64,000 bases of DNA from Lachnospiraceae bacterium (GCA_016294075.1 JAEDCQ010000001.1:1-64000); one strand, 5' to 3'. Positions 49,466 through 58,935 are shown, numbered from the stretch's first letter. Numbers and translations: made by a program. Notes: a model not told the origin generated them from the sequence alone.

Positions 49466-49834
49466 ATGAAAAATTATACCATTACAGTAAATGGAAACGT
49501 ATATGATGTTGTAGTTGAAGAAGGCGCATCCACAGGTGCTCCTGCAGCAGCACCTAAGGCAGCACCTAAGGCTGCTCCGAAAGCAGCTCCCGCAGCAGCT
49601 AAGGCAGCAGGCACAGCAGGCAGCATTAAGGTTGAAGCCGGTGCAGCAGGTAAAGTATTTAAAGTAGAAACAAGCGTAGGTCAGGCTGTAAAGAAGGGTG
49701 ACACAGTAATTATTCTTGAAGCTATGAAAATGGAAATCCCTGTTGTTGCACCGGAAGACGGTACAGTTGCTAGTGTTGACGTTGCAGTTGGTGATCCTGT
49801 AGAAGCAGGAGCTACACTTGTTACATTAAACTAG
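49466..49834 (+). CDS. Biotin carboxyl carrier protein of the decarboxylase complex
   Basis: 122 residues with AGGAGG upstream. An N-terminal segment (YTITVNGNVYDVVVEE) is followed by a repetitive Ala-Pro-Lys linker (residues 27-50) and the biotinyl domain with Lys88 in EAMKMEIPV. It carries carboxybiotin between carboxyltransferase and OadB. The flexible Ala/Pro/Lys linker is a normal feature of the family. Confidence 0.95.
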   Translation: MKNYTITVNGNVYDVVVEEGASTGAPAAAPKAAPKAAPKAAPAAAKAAGTAGSIKVEAGAAGKVFKVETSVGQAVKKGDTVIILEAMKMEIPVVAPEDGTVASVDVAVGDPVEAGATLVTLN

Positions 49835-49881
49835 TAATCGGAGCCGGAAAACGGTTCTACAACATTAGGAGGTCAACGTAA

Positions 49882-51033
49882 ATGGAGTACGTATCAACTA
49901 CATTAAGCAATCTGTTACATCAGACTGCGTTTTTCAACCTGACGGTTGGAAACTATATTATGATTGCAGTAGCTTGCTTCTTCCTATACCTTGCTATCAG
50001 AAAAGAATATGAACCATTATTGCTTCTTCCGATTGCATTCGGTATGCTTTTGGTTAATATCTATCCGGATATTATGCTTCATATTGCAGATTCACCAAAC
50101 GGTGTAGGCGGTTTACTGTATTATTTCTACTTGCTGGATGAATGGGCAATCTTACCTTCCCTGATTTTCATGGGCGTAGGTGCTATGACAGACTTCGGTC
50201 CGTTGATTGCCAATCCGAAGAGCTTTTTACTTGGTGCAGCAGCTCAGTTCGGTATCTTTGCAGCATATTTCGGAGCAATTGCTCTTGGCTTTAATGATAA
50301 AGCGGCAGCAGCTATTTCTATTATCGGTGGTGCCGATGGACCGACATCTATCTTCCTTGCCGGTAAGCTTGGACAGACAGCATTACTTGGACCGATTGCG
50401 GTAGCGGCATATTCTTATATGTCACTTGTACCGATTATCCAGCCACCTATTATGAAGTTATTTACAACGGAAAAGGAAAGAAAAATCAAAATGGGTCAGC
50501 TTCGTCCTGTATCCAAATTGGAAAAGATTCTTTTCCCTATCATCGTTACGATTGTTGTATGTCTGATTCTGCCTACAACGGCTCCGCTTGTTGGTATGCT
50601 TATGTTAGGTAATCTGTTCAGAGAATCAGGTGTTGTAAGACAGTTAACGGATACAGCATCTAACGCATTAATGTATATCGTAGTTATCTTACTTGGTACA
50701 TCCGTAGGTGCTACTACAAGTGCGGAAGCATTCTTAAATGCTGCTACATTAAAAATCGTTGCATTAGGTCTGATTGCATTCGCATTCGGTACGGCTGCCG
50801 GTGTATTATTCGGTAAGCTGATGTGTATTGCAACAAAGGGTCAGGTAAATCCGTTGATAGGTTCTGCCGGTGTATCAGCAGTACCAATGGCAGCACGTGT
50901 ATCCCAGAAGGTGGGTGCTGAGGCAGATCCTACAAACTTCCTGTTAATGCATGCTATGGGACCTAACGTAGCCGGTGTTATCGGTACTGCAGTAGCAGCC
51001 GGTACATTTATGGCTATCTTCGGAATCATGTAA
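49882..51033 (+). CDS. oadB: Na+-translocating decarboxylase beta subunit
   Basis: 383 residues and about ten membrane segments. The Na+-binding signature GGADGPTSIFLAGKL is present, as are LPSLIFMGVGAMTDFGPLIANP and NLFRESGVVRQLTDTASNALM. It decarboxylates carboxybiotin and couples this to sodium export. It follows the BCCP by 47 bases with AGGAGGTC. Confidence 0.95.
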   Translation: MEYVSTTLSNLLHQTAFFNLTVGNYIMIAVACFFLYLAIRKEYEPLLLLPIAFGMLLVNIYPDIMLHIADSPNGVGGLLYYFYLLDEWAILPSLIFMGVGAMTDFGPLIANPKSFLLGAAAQFGIFAAYFGAIALGFNDKAAAAISIIGGADGPTSIFLAGKLGQTALLGPIAVAAYSYMSLVPIIQPPIMKLFTTEKERKIKMGQLRPVSKLEKILFPIIVTIVVCLILPTTAPLVGMLMLGNLFRESGVVRQLTDTASNALMYIVVILLGTSVGATTSAEAFLNAATLKIVALGLIAFAFGTAAGVLFGKLMCIATKGQVNPLIGSAGVSAVPMAARVSQKVGAEADPTNFLLMHAMGPNVAGVIGTAVAAGTFMAIFGIM

Positions 51034-51071
51034 AAAAATTGCGCAACTATTAAAATAAAGGAGAAAAGAAA

Positions 51072-52499
51072 ATGTCAGAACAGGTTAAGAAACCGATTGG
51101 TATTACAGAAACAATCTTACGTGATGCTCATCAGTCTTTGATTGCCACAAGAATGCCAACCGAATTAATGCTTCCAATTATTGATAAAATGGATAAAGTT
51201 GGTTATCACTCAGTAGAGTGCTGGGGTGGTGCAACATTTGATGCTTCCCTTCGTTTCTTAAAGGAAGATCCATGGGACAGACTTCGTAAGATTAAAGACG
51301 GCTTTAAAAATACAAAGCTACAGATGCTCTTCAGAGGACAGAATATTTTAGGATATCGTCCGTATGCAGATGACGTTGTATATAATTTTGTTGAGAAATC
51401 AATTGCAAACGGTATTGATATTATCCGTATTTTCGACTGCTTAAACGATCTTCGTAATTTACAGGCAGCCGTAGATGCAACAAATAAGATTAAGACACAG
51501 GAAGGAAGAGGTCACGCTCAGATTGCTCTTTCCTATACATTGGGCGATGCCTATACAATGGAATATTGGATGGACATGGCAAAGAGAATCGAAGAGATGG
51601 GTGCTGATTCTATCTGTATTAAGGATATGGCAGGTCTACTTGTTCCTTATAAAGCAACAGAATTGATTACGGCTATGAAGAGCGTAACAAAGCTTCCTAT
51701 TCAGCTTCATACACACTATACATCCGGTGTTGCAAGTATGACATACTTAAAGGCTGTAGAAGCCGGTGTTGATGTAATCGATACTGCTATGTCACCATTT
51801 GCATTAGGTACTTCACAGCCTGCTACAGAGGTTATGGTTGAAACCTTCAAGGGAACAGAGTATGATACAGGCTTTGATCAGAACTTACTTGCTGAAATCG
51901 CTGATTACTTCAGACCATACAGAGATGAGTGTCTTGCTAACGGATTACTGAATCCGAAGGTAATGGGTGTTGATATTAAGACATTATTATATCAGGTACC
52001 GGGCGGAATGCTTTCTAACATGGTTAGCCAGTTGAAAGAGCAGAATGCAGAAGATAAATACTATGATGTATTAAAGGAAATTCCTGAGGTTCGTAAAGAC
52101 CTTGGTGAGCCGCCACTTGTTACTCCTTCTTCCCAGATTGTTGGTACACAGGCTGTATTTAATGTACTCATGGGTGAAAGATATAAAATGGCTACAGACC
52201 AGACAAAGGATATGCTTCGTGGTAAATATGGCCAGACAGTTAAGCCTATGAATCAGGAGGTTATCGATAAGGTTATTCCGGGTGAAGAAAGAATCACATG
52301 CCGTCCTGCGGATTTAATCGAGAACGAAATGGATAAGTTAGAAGCAGAAATGAAGGAATGGAAGCAGCAGGATGAAGACGTTTTATCCTATGCATTATTC
52401 CCTCAGGTTGCTACCGACTTCTTCAAATATCGTCAGGCACAGCAGGAAAAAGTTGACATGACTCAGGCAGATACTAAGAACGGAGCTTATCCGGTATAA
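51072..52499 (+). CDS. oadA: Oxaloacetate decarboxylase/transcarboxylase 5S-like subunit
   Basis: 475 residues. A metal-dependent barrel begins ITETILRDAHQSLIATRMPTE (DAHQ metal site); FRGQNILGYRPYADDV, IFDCLNDLRN, IKDMAGLL and LHTHYTSG (His metal ligands) follow, then a C-terminal conserved carboxylase domain (VPGGMLSNMVSQLKEQ). It lacks a fused biotin domain, consistent with the separate BCCP upstream. It transfers CO2 between oxaloacetate/pyruvate and biotin. Last gene of the operon. Confidence 0.94.
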   Translation: MSEQVKKPIGITETILRDAHQSLIATRMPTELMLPIIDKMDKVGYHSVECWGGATFDASLRFLKEDPWDRLRKIKDGFKNTKLQMLFRGQNILGYRPYADDVVYNFVEKSIANGIDIIRIFDCLNDLRNLQAAVDATNKIKTQEGRGHAQIALSYTLGDAYTMEYWMDMAKRIEEMGADSICIKDMAGLLVPYKATELITAMKSVTKLPIQLHTHYTSGVASMTYLKAVEAGVDVIDTAMSPFALGTSQPATEVMVETFKGTEYDTGFDQNLLAEIADYFRPYRDECLANGLLNPKVMGVDIKTLLYQVPGGMLSNMVSQLKEQNAEDKYYDVLKEIPEVRKDLGEPPLVTPSSQIVGTQAVFNVLMGERYKMATDQTKDMLRGKYGQTVKPMNQEVIDKVIPGEERITCRPADLIENEMDKLEAEMKEWKQQDEDVLSYALFPQVATDFFKYRQAQQEKVDMTQADTKNGAYPV

Positions 52500-52522
52500 T
52501 ATCTGAACTATGTAAAAACCAG

Positions 52523-52553
52523 ACGCCGACACGCTTTTGCGTGCCGGCGTTTT
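52523..52553 (+). terminator. Intrinsic terminator of the biotin operon
   Basis: ACGCCGACACGC at 52523-52534 pairs with GCGTGCCGGCGT at 52539-52550 (one A-C mismatch), TTTT loop, short T tail. Confidence 0.82.
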
Positions 52554-52580
52554 GAAATATATCTCTGAAAAATAAAAAAT

Positions 52581-52618
52581 AACAGCTGTTTGCTAATTTG
52601 AATTTCCTATGATAAGAT
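52581..52618 (+). promoter_or_regulatory. Promoter with adjacent palindrome upstream of the TetR gene
   Basis: TTGCTA (52590-52595) and TAAGAT (52613-52618) are spaced by 17 bases. The 10-base palindrome AACAGCTGTT (52581-52590) touches the -35 and could be an operator for the TetR protein or another regulator. Confidence 0.45.
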
Positions 52619-52692
52619 AATAAAAGATGTAAGAAAACTAAATGGATCTTAAGCATAACAAAAGTGAAATAGAACCAAAGAGGAAAATTATA

Positions 52693-53238
52693 ATGGCGAG
52701 AAAGATAACGATTTCAAAAGATTATTTGGTTAATACGGCATTTCAGATGGTAAAGCAGGAAGGAATTGAACAGGTAACAGCAAGAAAATTGGCGTCAAAG
52801 GCAGAGTGCTCGACACAGCCTATTTTCCGTTCTTATGAAAATATGGAGGAACTTTATCAGGAGCTTTTCCGTATGGCAAATTCGTTTTTTGCGTTTTATT
52901 ATGAAAGATTTCCAAAGGAGCAGAAGGAGCCCTTTATAAATCTTGCATATGCATACATTCAATTTGCAAAGGAAGAAAAGCATCTGTTTCGCTTTCTGTT
53001 TTTGCCGAATCGTTCTTACGGAAAATCGACTTATGAGATATTAAACGGGGAAAAAGGGCTTGTTGTGGCAGAGTTTGAAAAGGCAAATCAGGATGGCTGT
53101 AAAAATGTCGGCGATTTGTTTACAAAGCTGTGGATTTTTGTACATGGTGCGGCATGCATGGCGATAACCGGAGATTATGATCTGAGTGACCGGGAAACAG
53201 TTAAGTTATTAAAGGATACATATCAGGCATTTAAGTAA
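52693..53238 (+). CDS. TetR/AcrR family transcriptional regulator
   Basis: 181 residues from ATG 52693 (AGAGGA upstream; the frame extends to 52642). The N-terminal helix-turn-helix reads LVNTAFQMVKQEGIEQVTARKLASKAECSTQPIFRSYENMEELYQELF, typical of TetR proteins. The C-terminal ligand domain is helical, with no recognised ligand signature. It opens a dense plus-strand run with 11-base spacing to the next gene. Target genes are unknown. Confidence 0.9.
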   Translation: MARKITISKDYLVNTAFQMVKQEGIEQVTARKLASKAECSTQPIFRSYENMEELYQELFRMANSFFAFYYERFPKEQKEPFINLAYAYIQFAKEEKHLFRFLFLPNRSYGKSTYEILNGEKGLVVAEFEKANQDGCKNVGDLFTKLWIFVHGAACMAITGDYDLSDRETVKLLKDTYQAFK

Positions 53239-53249
53239 GAGAGGAAAAC

Positions 53250-54170
53250 ATGGAACTTGAAAAAGATGTAATACAAATAATAGATGAGAGATATCCTAAA
53301 ATGAGTAAGAGCCATAAGGCAATTGCACGTTTTATTAAGGAGGATTACGATCAGGCAGTTTTTATGACTGCTGCAAAAATCGGAGAGAAACTTTCTGTCA
53401 GTGAATCAACGGTAGTAAGATTTGCCTCCGGCCTCGGATATGACGGTTATCCCGAATTCCAAAAAAAGCTTGCGGAATGGGTAAAGAATAAATTGAATGT
53501 TGTACAGAAGGTCAGCTCCAAGTACGGAAAGAGTACACAATCAGAGATATTGCGTTCCGTTTTGACCGCAGATATGGAAAAAATATCCGATACACTTCAC
53601 ACGATGGACCCGGTTGCATTTGATGCTGCAGTCAATGTTATTTTAAATGCAAAAACAATTTATATTGTTGGAATCAGAAGCTGCGAACCTCTTGCGGATT
53701 TCTTAAGCTTCTACCTGAATATGATTCGCGGGAATGTAGTGCTTCTTCGTACAACAAGTGTGAGTGAAATGTTTGAACAGATGATTCGTATCGATGAAAA
53801 GGATGCGGTAATCGGTATCAGCTTTCCACGGTATTCCATGAGAACCCTGAAAGCAATGGAATTTGCGACGGACCGTAATGCGAAAGTGATTTCCATTACG
53901 GATAATGTACATTCTCCTATGTGTCTGTATTCATCCTGCAACCTGTTTGCCAGAAGTGATATGGTATCCATTGTAGATTCGCTTGTTGCACCCTTAAGTG
54001 TTATCAATGCACTTGTGGTAGCCTTGTGTCTGCGTGTGCCGGAAGAAGTAAAGAAAAATCTTGAGCTTTTGGAAACAACATGGAATAATTATCAGGTATA
54101 TCTGAATGATGAAATTAATTTTATAGATGAAGAGCCGATGTTAAATTATCCGCTTACAAAAGAAAAATAA
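53250..54170 (+). CDS. MurR/RpiR family transcriptional regulator
   Basis: 306 residues. The N-terminal RpiR helix-turn-helix is MSKSHKAIARFIKEDYDQAVFMTAAKIGEKLSVSESTVVRFASGLGYDGYPEFQKKL. The C-terminal SIS domain (residues 130-260) binds sugar phosphates and shows IYIVGIRSCEPLADFLSFYLNMI and AVIGISFPRYSMRTLKAMEFA. No sugar-metabolism gene adjoins it, so the controlled pathway is unknown. Confidence 0.92.
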   Translation: MELEKDVIQIIDERYPKMSKSHKAIARFIKEDYDQAVFMTAAKIGEKLSVSESTVVRFASGLGYDGYPEFQKKLAEWVKNKLNVVQKVSSKYGKSTQSEILRSVLTADMEKISDTLHTMDPVAFDAAVNVILNAKTIYIVGIRSCEPLADFLSFYLNMIRGNVVLLRTTSVSEMFEQMIRIDEKDAVIGISFPRYSMRTLKAMEFATDRNAKVISITDNVHSPMCLYSSCNLFARSDMVSIVDSLVAPLSVINALVVALCLRVPEEVKKNLELLETTWNNYQVYLNDEINFIDEEPMLNYPLTKEK

Positions 54171-54189
54171 AAAGTGTGGAGTAAGGATA

Positions 54190-55434
54190 ATGAAGAAGAA
54201 ATGTATTGTAATCGGTGGAGGTGCCGCCGGTATGATGGCGGCAATTGCTGCGGCAGATGACAATCTAGATGTGGAAATATTGGAAAAAAATGAAAAATTA
54301 GGAAAAAAGATATATATTACGGGAAAAGGCAGGTGTAATGTTACTAATGATTGTGAGCCGGAAGCCTTTTTTGAAAATATAGTTACCAATCCCAAATTTT
54401 TGTACAGTGCATATTATACATTTGATTCCGCCCATATGATACAGCTATTGCAGGAAAGCGGCTGTGAACTAAAGGTGGAGCGGGGGAATCGTGTTTTTCC
54501 GGTTTCGGATCATTCTTCCGATATAATCAGAACGCTGCAGAATGTGCTGATTAAAAAAGGTGTAAAAATTTCTTTTCATTCAGAAGTAAAATATTTATTA
54601 ACGGAAGAAAATACGGTTTGCGGGGTAATGCTTTCCGATGGCAGAAAAGTAAATGCAGATGCCGTCATAGTGGCTACCGGCGGAATTTCTTATCCGTCAA
54701 CCGGGTCAACAGGGGATGGTTACCGGTTTGCAAAAGAAACAGGTCATAAGCTGATGCAGACAAGACCTGCACTTGTTCCGCTTACGGTTAAGGAAAGCTG
54801 GCCTCTGTCCTTACAGGGGCTGGCATTAAAAAATGTTGCAATTTCCCTAAGGGATGGAAAAAGAGAGCTTTACCGGGGCTTTGGTGAAATGCTTTTTACC
54901 CATTTTGGAATCAGCGGACCGTTAATCCTGTCTGCAAGCAGTTATTATGCAAAGCAAAGCTATGGTAATGAGACATTCCTTACTTTGGATTTAAAACCGG
55001 CACTTAGCAAAGAACAGTTGGATAAGCGTATACTGCGTGACTTTGAAGAAAGAAAAAATAAACAGTTTAAAAATGCATTGGACGGGCTTTTACCTTCTAA
55101 GATGATTCCGATTATTCTTATGCTTGCTCAGATTGCACCCGACAAATTTGTGCATGATATTACGAAGGAAGAAAGAAAACAATTGGTGGAATTATTAAAA
55201 AGTCTGCCGCTTACCGTAACCGGGACAAGGGATTATAATGAAGCAATCATTACACAGGGAGGAGTTTGTGTAAAAGATATTAATCCCTCCACAATGGAAT
55301 CCAGAATAATCAGGAATTTATATTTTGCCGGTGAGGTATTGGACTTAGATGCTTTGACCGGCGGCTTTAATTTACAAATCGCATGGTCAAGCGGATATCT
55401 TGCGGGAAGTAATGTGAAAGAAAATCTGGAATAA
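54190..55434 (+). CDS. HI0933-like FAD-binding oxidoreductase (aminoacetone oxidase/YhiN family)
   Basis: 414 residues. The Rossmann dinucleotide site IVIGGGAAGMMAAIAAAD opens the protein, followed by EKNEKLGKKIYITGKGRCNVTN, VATGGISYPSTGSTGDGYRFA and the C-terminal FAD site YFAGEVLDLDALTGGFNLQIAWSSGYLAG. The family is a flavoprotein of unclear physiological role. It is translated in a run with cmk 13 bases downstream. Confidence 0.92.
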   Translation: MKKKCIVIGGGAAGMMAAIAAADDNLDVEILEKNEKLGKKIYITGKGRCNVTNDCEPEAFFENIVTNPKFLYSAYYTFDSAHMIQLLQESGCELKVERGNRVFPVSDHSSDIIRTLQNVLIKKGVKISFHSEVKYLLTEENTVCGVMLSDGRKVNADAVIVATGGISYPSTGSTGDGYRFAKETGHKLMQTRPALVPLTVKESWPLSLQGLALKNVAISLRDGKRELYRGFGEMLFTHFGISGPLILSASSYYAKQSYGNETFLTLDLKPALSKEQLDKRILRDFEERKNKQFKNALDGLLPSKMIPIILMLAQIAPDKFVHDITKEERKQLVELLKSLPLTVTGTRDYNEAIITQGGVCVKDINPSTMESRIIRNLYFAGEVLDLDALTGGFNLQIAWSSGYLAGSNVKENLE

Positions 55435-55447
55435 AAGGAGAACATAT

Positions 55448-56116
55448 ATGAGTATTAATATTGCAATTGATGGTCCTGCCGGTGCGGGAAAAAGTACGAT
55501 AGCCAAAAAAGTGGCAAAGAACAGAGGATATATTTATGTTGATACGGGAGCGATGTACCGTGCAATGGCATTACACATGCTTCGTGAAAATATTTCGCCG
55601 GATGACACTACGGCAATAGAAAGAGCATGTGAAACTGCAGATATTTCCATAAAATATATAAACGGTGAGCAGGTTGTACTCTTAAACGGTGAAAATGTGA
55701 ATGCATTTTTGAGAACAGAGGCAGTCGGAAATATGGCCTCCGCTTCTTCTGTTAACGGAAAAGTCCGTGCCAAATTGCAGATGCTCCAGCAGAAGCTGGC
55801 AAAAGAGGCAGATGTGGTCATGGATGGTCGTGATATCGGGACAAGTGTGCTTCCGGATGCGGATGTAAAAATATATCTTACGGCAGGCAGCATGGTGCGC
55901 GCAAAACGGAGATTTGATGAATTGACTGCCAAAGGAGAACCGGCAGATATTGTAAAGATTGAGGCGGATATTATTGAAAGAGACCACAGAGATATGACGC
56001 GGGAATTAAATCCGTTAAGGCAGGCAGAGGATGCCGTATATGTAGATTCCTCCGATATGACGATAGAAGAGGTTGTAGATTGTATAGAAGCCATAATCGT
56101 GGAAAAACTATCATAA
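55448..56116 (+). CDS. cmk: Cytidylate kinase
   Basis: 222 residues. P-loop IDGPAGAGKSTIAKKVA at residues 7-23, the CMP-binding YVDTGAMYRAMALH, VVMDGRDIGTSVLPDADVKIYLTA and RDHRDMTRELNPLRQAEDAVYVDSS. It phosphorylates CMP and dCMP. The cmk-ispH-rpsA order is conserved in many Clostridia. Confidence 0.97.
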   Translation: MSINIAIDGPAGAGKSTIAKKVAKNRGYIYVDTGAMYRAMALHMLRENISPDDTTAIERACETADISIKYINGEQVVLLNGENVNAFLRTEAVGNMASASSVNGKVRAKLQMLQQKLAKEADVVMDGRDIGTSVLPDADVKIYLTAGSMVRAKRRFDELTAKGEPADIVKIEADIIERDHRDMTRELNPLRQAEDAVYVDSSDMTIEEVVDCIEAIIVEKLS

Positions 56117-56164
56117 TCCGTAAAGATGCATAAAAAGGCCGATTGGGGCAGAACGAGAGGTTAT

Positions 56165-57019
56165 ATGGAAGTTAAACTGGCAAAAAGCGCAGGCTTTTGT
56201 TTTGGTGTTAAAAGAGCAATGGAAAAAGTCCATGAGCAGATTGAAAATGAACGCGGGAAAAAGATATACACCTATGGACCGATTATTCACAATGAAGAGG
56301 TGGTAAAGGAATTGGCCGGAAAAGGTGTGGAAGTAATCAATTCCATGGAGGAACTGCATTCAAAGGAAAAAGGAATTTTAATTATCCGCTCCCATGGTGT
56401 GGCCAAAGAGGTGTCGGAAAAGATGAAGGAAGCCGGTTTTACGATTGTGGATGCGACCTGCCCGTTTGTAAAGCGAATTCATAATACTGTAGAAAAGGAG
56501 AGCACAGAGGGGAAAAGAATTGTGATAGTGGGGAACCCCGGACATCCTGAGGTTGAAGGAATAAAGGGCTGGTGCGGTAAGGATGTCGTGATTGTAGAAA
56601 CAATCGAAGAAGCAGAGCACTTTTCGGAAAGTGTTGACAAAAAGTTGTGTATTGTATCACAAACGACATTTAATTACAATAAATTTAAAGATATAGTTGA
56701 AATTTTTGAAAAAAAAGGTTATGATATTAACGTTGTGAATACTATCTGCAATGCTACACAGGAGCGACAGACGGAGGCAAAAGAAATTGCTTCTATAGCA
56801 GATGCAATGATAGTAATCGGTGGGACTCACAGTTCCAATTCCAAAAAGCTCTATGAGATTTGTAAGGAAGAATGTGAGAACACCCATTTTATACAGACAC
56901 TGGATGACTTGTATTTAGAGCTACCTAAATCTGTCCGACTGGTGGGTATTACTGCCGGGGCATCGACCCCGAACAATATTATTGAGGAGGTTCAAAATTA
57001 TGTCAGACTTAACTTTTGA
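56165..57019 (+). CDS. ispH: 4-hydroxy-3-methylbut-2-enyl diphosphate reductase
   Basis: 284 residues from ATG 56165 (GAGAGG close upstream); the frame begins 13 codons earlier without support. The three cluster Cys are Cys12 (GFCFGVKRAM), Cys99 (DATCPFVKRIH) and Cys195 (NTICNATQERQTEA). Conserved RSHGV, PGHPEVEG and GITAGASTPNNIIEEV are also present. It makes IPP and DMAPP in the non-mevalonate pathway, using a [4Fe-4S] cluster. Its 3' end overlaps the S1 gene by 20 bases. Confidence 0.97.
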   Translation: MEVKLAKSAGFCFGVKRAMEKVHEQIENERGKKIYTYGPIIHNEEVVKELAGKGVEVINSMEELHSKEKGILIIRSHGVAKEVSEKMKEAGFTIVDATCPFVKRIHNTVEKESTEGKRIVIVGNPGHPEVEGIKGWCGKDVVIVETIEEAEHFSESVDKKLCIVSQTTFNYNKFKDIVEIFEKKGYDINVVNTICNATQERQTEAKEIASIADAMIVIGGTHSSNSKKLYEICKEECENTHFIQTLDDLYLELPKSVRLVGITAGASTPNNIIEEVQNYVRLNF

Positions 57020-58145
57020 ACAAATGTTAGAAGAATCATTTAAAACAATCCATTCGGGAGAGGTAGTAGAAGGTACAGTTATCGATGTAAAACCGGAAGA
57101 AATAGTACTTAATATCGGTTATAAATCAGATGGTATTCTGACCAGAAATGAATATACAAACGAGCCAAATGTTGACCTCACCACAGTTACCAAGGTTGGT
57201 GACAAAATGGAAGTAAAAGTCCTTAAGGTAAATGACGGAGAAGGACAGGTATTGTTAACTTATAAGAGGCTGGCTGCTGAAAAGGGCAACAAGAGAATTG
57301 AAGATGCGTTTAATACACAGGAGATTTTAACTGCAAAGGTTACACAGGTATTGGATGGCGGTATTTGTGTTGTTGTAGATGAAGTAAGAATCTTTATCCC
57401 GGCAAGTCTCGTTTCCGATGTATATGAGAAAGACCTTTCCAAATATGCAGGTCAGGAAATCAGTTTTGTCATTACAGAGTATAATCCCAAGAGAAGAAGA
57501 TACATCGGTAACAGAAAAGTTCTTTTGGTTGCTGAAAAAGAAGAAAAGCAGAGAGAGCTTTATGAGAGAATTCATGAAGGTGATGTAGTAGAAGGTACTG
57601 TAAAGAACATTACCGATTTTGGTGCATTTATTGATTTGGGCGGAGCAGACGGACTTCTTCATATCTCAGAAATGTCATGGGGAAGAGTGGAGAATCCTAA
57701 AAAGGTATTTAAGGTTGGCGATGTAGTTACTGTTTTAATTAAAGAAATTGCAGGGAACAAGATTGCTCTTTCCATGAAATTTGAAGATGCAAATCCTTGG
57801 AAGGATTCTGCCGTAAAATATGCAGTAGGCAATGTTGTAACAGGTAAAGTTGCACGCATGACGGATTTTGGTGCATTTATTGAGCTGGAAAACGGTGTGG
57901 ATGCATTATTACATGTTTCCCAGATCTCAAGAGAACATATTGAAAAGCCGGCAGATGTTTTAAAGGTTGGCGAAGAAGTGACAGCCAAGGTTGTTGATTT
58001 CAATGAAGCTGATAAAAAAATCAGTTTAAGCATGAAAGCATTGCTTGAGCCGGAAAAGACAGAAGCAGCAGAAGAAGAGGAAGATGCTGATGTTGTGGAT
58101 GTAGATATCGAAGCTGTAATTGCACAGGAAAATGATGCGGAATAG
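57000..58145 (+). CDS. rpsA: Ribosomal protein S1-like protein with four S1 domains
   Basis: 381 residues from ATG 57000, with GAGGAGG inside the end of ispH. Four S1 RNA-binding domains start near residues 15, 95, 185 and 270: GEVVEGTVIDVKPEEIVLNIGYKSDG, KVTQVLDGGICVVVDEVRIFIPASL, GDVVEGTVKNITDFGAFIDLGGADGLLHISEMSWG and GNVVTGKVARMTDFGAFIELENGVDALLHVSQIS. The C-terminus is acidic (EEEEDADVVDVDIE). Such proteins bind mRNA and aid initiation. In many relatives this gene is fused to ispH; here they are separate but overlapping in different frames. Confidence 0.93.
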   Translation: MSDLTFEQMLEESFKTIHSGEVVEGTVIDVKPEEIVLNIGYKSDGILTRNEYTNEPNVDLTTVTKVGDKMEVKVLKVNDGEGQVLLTYKRLAAEKGNKRIEDAFNTQEILTAKVTQVLDGGICVVVDEVRIFIPASLVSDVYEKDLSKYAGQEISFVITEYNPKRRRYIGNRKVLLVAEKEEKQRELYERIHEGDVVEGTVKNITDFGAFIDLGGADGLLHISEMSWGRVENPKKVFKVGDVVTVLIKEIAGNKIALSMKFEDANPWKDSAVKYAVGNVVTGKVARMTDFGAFIELENGVDALLHVSQISREHIEKPADVLKVGEEVTAKVVDFNEADKKISLSMKALLEPEKTEAAEEEEDADVVDVDIEAVIAQENDAE

Positions 58146-58156
58146 GATTGATAACT

Positions 58157-58930
58157 ATGGCGTATGATTATGAGTATTTCATAAAAGAAGTTGAGAAACT
58201 TACGAAAATTGATTTGAGTGCATATAAGCAGAATCAGATGAAGCGTAGAATTGACGCGTTGATTGCAAAGCATAAAATTAATGGTTATGAAGCTTATATT
58301 AAAACGCTTAAGACGGATCAGGAAAAATACGATGAATTTGTGGATTACATTACAATTAACGTATCGGAGTTTTATCGCAATCCTGATCAGTGGAAATATC
58401 TTACCGAGAAAGTATTTCCGGAACTGATTAAAGATTTTGGACAGAACCTGAAGATTTGGAGTGCTGCATGCTCGACCGGTGATGAGCCTTACTCGCTGGT
58501 TATGGCTTTATCGGAATTTGTTCCGTTAGATAAAATCAAAATTATGGCAACCGATATTAATGAGCAGATTATTGAAAAAGCCAAAATCGGACTATATTCT
58601 GAAAAAAGCATTGCGTCCGTACCGGAAAAATATAAAAAAGAATATTTTACGCAGAACGGAAAATTTTTTCAGATTTCCGACAAAATCAAAAAATGTGTTA
58701 CCTTCAAAGAACATAATCTTTTAAAAGATCCCTATCCAAAGGATATGCATTTGATTGTTTGTCGAAATGTTTTGATTTATTTTACGGAAGAAGCTAAGGA
58801 TGAGGTGTTCCAGAAATATTATAATTCCCTTGCAGAAAACGGCGTATTATTTATCGGAAGTACGGAACAGATTATGCGCTATAAGGAAATGGGCTATAAG
58901 AGAATGGATTCTTTCTTTTATCAGAAATAG
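58157..58930 (+). CDS. cheR: CheR-type chemoreceptor glutamate methyltransferase
   Basis: 257 residues from ATG 58157 (AGGA upstream). The N-terminal helical CheR domain (YEYFIKEVEKLTKIDLSAYKQNQMKRRID) is followed by the SAM domain: YITINVSEFYRNPDQW, IWSAACSTGDEPYSLVMAL, IMATDINEQIIEKAKIGLYSE and HLIVCRNVLIYFTEEAKD. It methylates glutamates of chemoreceptors. No other chemotaxis genes are nearby, which is a common arrangement in this group. Confidence 0.93.
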   Translation: MAYDYEYFIKEVEKLTKIDLSAYKQNQMKRRIDALIAKHKINGYEAYIKTLKTDQEKYDEFVDYITINVSEFYRNPDQWKYLTEKVFPELIKDFGQNLKIWSAACSTGDEPYSLVMALSEFVPLDKIKIMATDINEQIIEKAKIGLYSEKSIASVPEKYKKEYFTQNGKFFQISDKIKKCVTFKEHNLLKDPYPKDMHLIVCRNVLIYFTEEAKDEVFQKYYNSLAENGVLFIGSTEQIMRYKEMGYKRMDSFFYQK

Positions 58931-58935
58931 TATAT

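Noticed and set aside
55534..56094. 186-codon open frame on the minus strand inside cmk
   Set aside because: Ser/Thr-rich shadow of a well-defined kinase gene, with no ribosome site.
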